Shown: piece by piece, positions 7,359 through 7,757 of the stretch | Numbering within the stretch: the stretch's first letter is position 1 | Layout: each line of letters opens with the position of its first letter | Source of the DNA: Acidobacteriota bacterium | GTDB taxonomy: Bacteria > Acidobacteriota > Blastocatellia > Pyrinomonadales > Pyrinomonadaceae | Direction of reading: 5' to 3' | DNA length: 7,757 nt | Assembly: GCA_020199975.1 (NCBI GenBank) | Contig: JAIVJP010000056.1 | Coordinates: forward strand, 1 to 7,757 | Made by a program: the position numbers and the translations under genes | Notes under the pieces: model-generated | What the model saw: the letters and a program-made list of their open reading frames with translations, nothing else | What the model was told of the DNA's origin: nothing | Databases searched by the model: none

Positions 7359-7638
7359 GCCGGCAGTAAAAGCGAGTGCGAAGACTGCTATGAAGATCAA
7401 AGATCTGGTTGAAGTTGACCCTGAGAAGATGAGTGGAACGCCTGTCTTCACGGGAACGCGGGTGCCCATCAGTCACTTGTTTGACTACCTTCAAGCGGGA
7501 GACGGCCTCAACGTCTTTCTCGCAGACTTTCCCTCGGTGACTCGCGAGCAAGCCTCCGGCGTGCTTGAGCTAATGCGCGAACGTCTCCTCACAGACTATG
7601 AAACTGCTGCTCGACGAATGCACCCCTCAGCGCCTTAA
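7357..7638 (+). CDS. DUF433 family antitoxin
   Basis: 93 residues from ATG 7357, or 82 from ATG 7390 (MKIKDL). The shorter form is closer to the usual DUF433 size and starts where similarity begins; neither start has a clear Shine-Dalgarno sequence. The core reads LVEVDPEKMSGTPVFTGTRV, then PISHLFDYLQAG and FPSVTREQASGVLEL, the standard DUF433 (PF04255) pattern of VDP, a G-TPV-F-GTRVP turn and a helix-turn-helix-like C-terminal part. DUF433 proteins are typical antitoxins that bind DNA and neutralise a PIN-like toxin. The toxin gene here overlaps the last 41 bases, indicating one mRNA and probable translational coupling. Autoregulation is expected from the family but no operator was identified. 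Family call is strong; start codon is uncertain. Confidence 0.87.
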   Translation: MPAVKASAKTAMKIKDLVEVDPEKMSGTPVFTGTRVPISHLFDYLQAGDGLNVFLADFPSVTREQASGVLELMRERLLTDYETAARRMHPSAP

Positions 7639-7757
7639 GGGTGACTTCACAGGCCACGAGATATTTACGGTTAATGACGTTGGCTTGAGAGGTGTTAAGA
7701 ACGGCGCGTTGTTACGCGCTGCCGCCGGAAACTTTGAAGCAGTGATCACCGTTGATC
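7598..7757 (+). CDS. DUF5615 PIN-like toxin (3' truncated by window edge)
   Basis: ATG 7598 opens a frame still open at the window end; 53 codons are visible. It begins MKLLLDECTPQRLKGDF, followed by GHEIFTVNDVGLRGVKNGAL and AVITVD. This is the N-terminal pattern of DUF5615 (PF18480) PIN-like proteins, with acidic residues Asp6-Glu7 and the later TVD aspartate (53) as likely metal ligands. The full family is about 100-120 residues, so roughly half is missing. It overlaps the DUF433 gene by 41 bases in another frame, the usual antitoxin-then-toxin order. The probable role is a ribonuclease-type toxin; family members are poorly characterised, so this is by analogy with PIN toxins. Confidence 0.85.
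   Translation, partial: MKLLLDECTPQRLKGDFTGHEIFTVNDVGLRGVKNGALLRAAAGNFEAVITVD

Overview
The window looks like a chromosomal piece of a soil-type Acidobacteriota, most likely class Blastocatellia (Pyrinomonadaceae-like). This rests on recognition: the large secreted protein ends in a Calx-beta plus tandem DUF4214 module typical of that group, and it has a DUF1501 neighbour. No database search was possible, so the taxonomy is inference.

Layout. (1) 2-775: the C-terminal 257 codons of a DUF1501 protein, cut by the window edge and closed by a very clean intrinsic terminator (818-851). (2) 889-4839: a 1316-residue secreted mosaic protein. Its order is signal peptide, CXXCH-bearing N-terminal domain, Ig-like domain, DUF11, PQQ-type glucose/sorbosone dehydrogenase propeller, half of a CHRD domain, Calx-beta and two DUF4214-like segments. 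A candidate promoter overlaps the T-run of the upstream terminator and would give a nearly leaderless transcript. (3) 4840-5239: about 400 bases without a gene, containing a REP/BIME-like pair of inverted 44-45 bp palindromic units around a small hairpin. (4) 5240-5425: on the minus strand, the last 61 codons of a REP-associated tyrosine transposase (RAYT). (5) 5426-7303: an apparently complete group II intron carrying an endonuclease-less reverse transcriptase/maturase, in antisense to the transposase remnant. (6) 7357-7757: a DUF433 antitoxin gene overlapping a DUF5615 PIN-like toxin gene that runs off the end.

How the parts relate. Regions 3 to 5 are nested mobile DNA. The REP-like units sit just downstream of a RAYT remnant, the enzyme family expected to act on them, and the RAYT remnant has been hit by the retroelement. 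Joining the two intron flanks at the predicted ends keeps the transposase frame open. The toxin-antitoxin pair starts about 50 bases beyond the intron.

I do not see a wholly new system. The points most worth following are the apparent truncated junction between the dehydrogenase and CHRD domains, the REP pair beside an intron-split RAYT, and the overlapping terminator/promoter.
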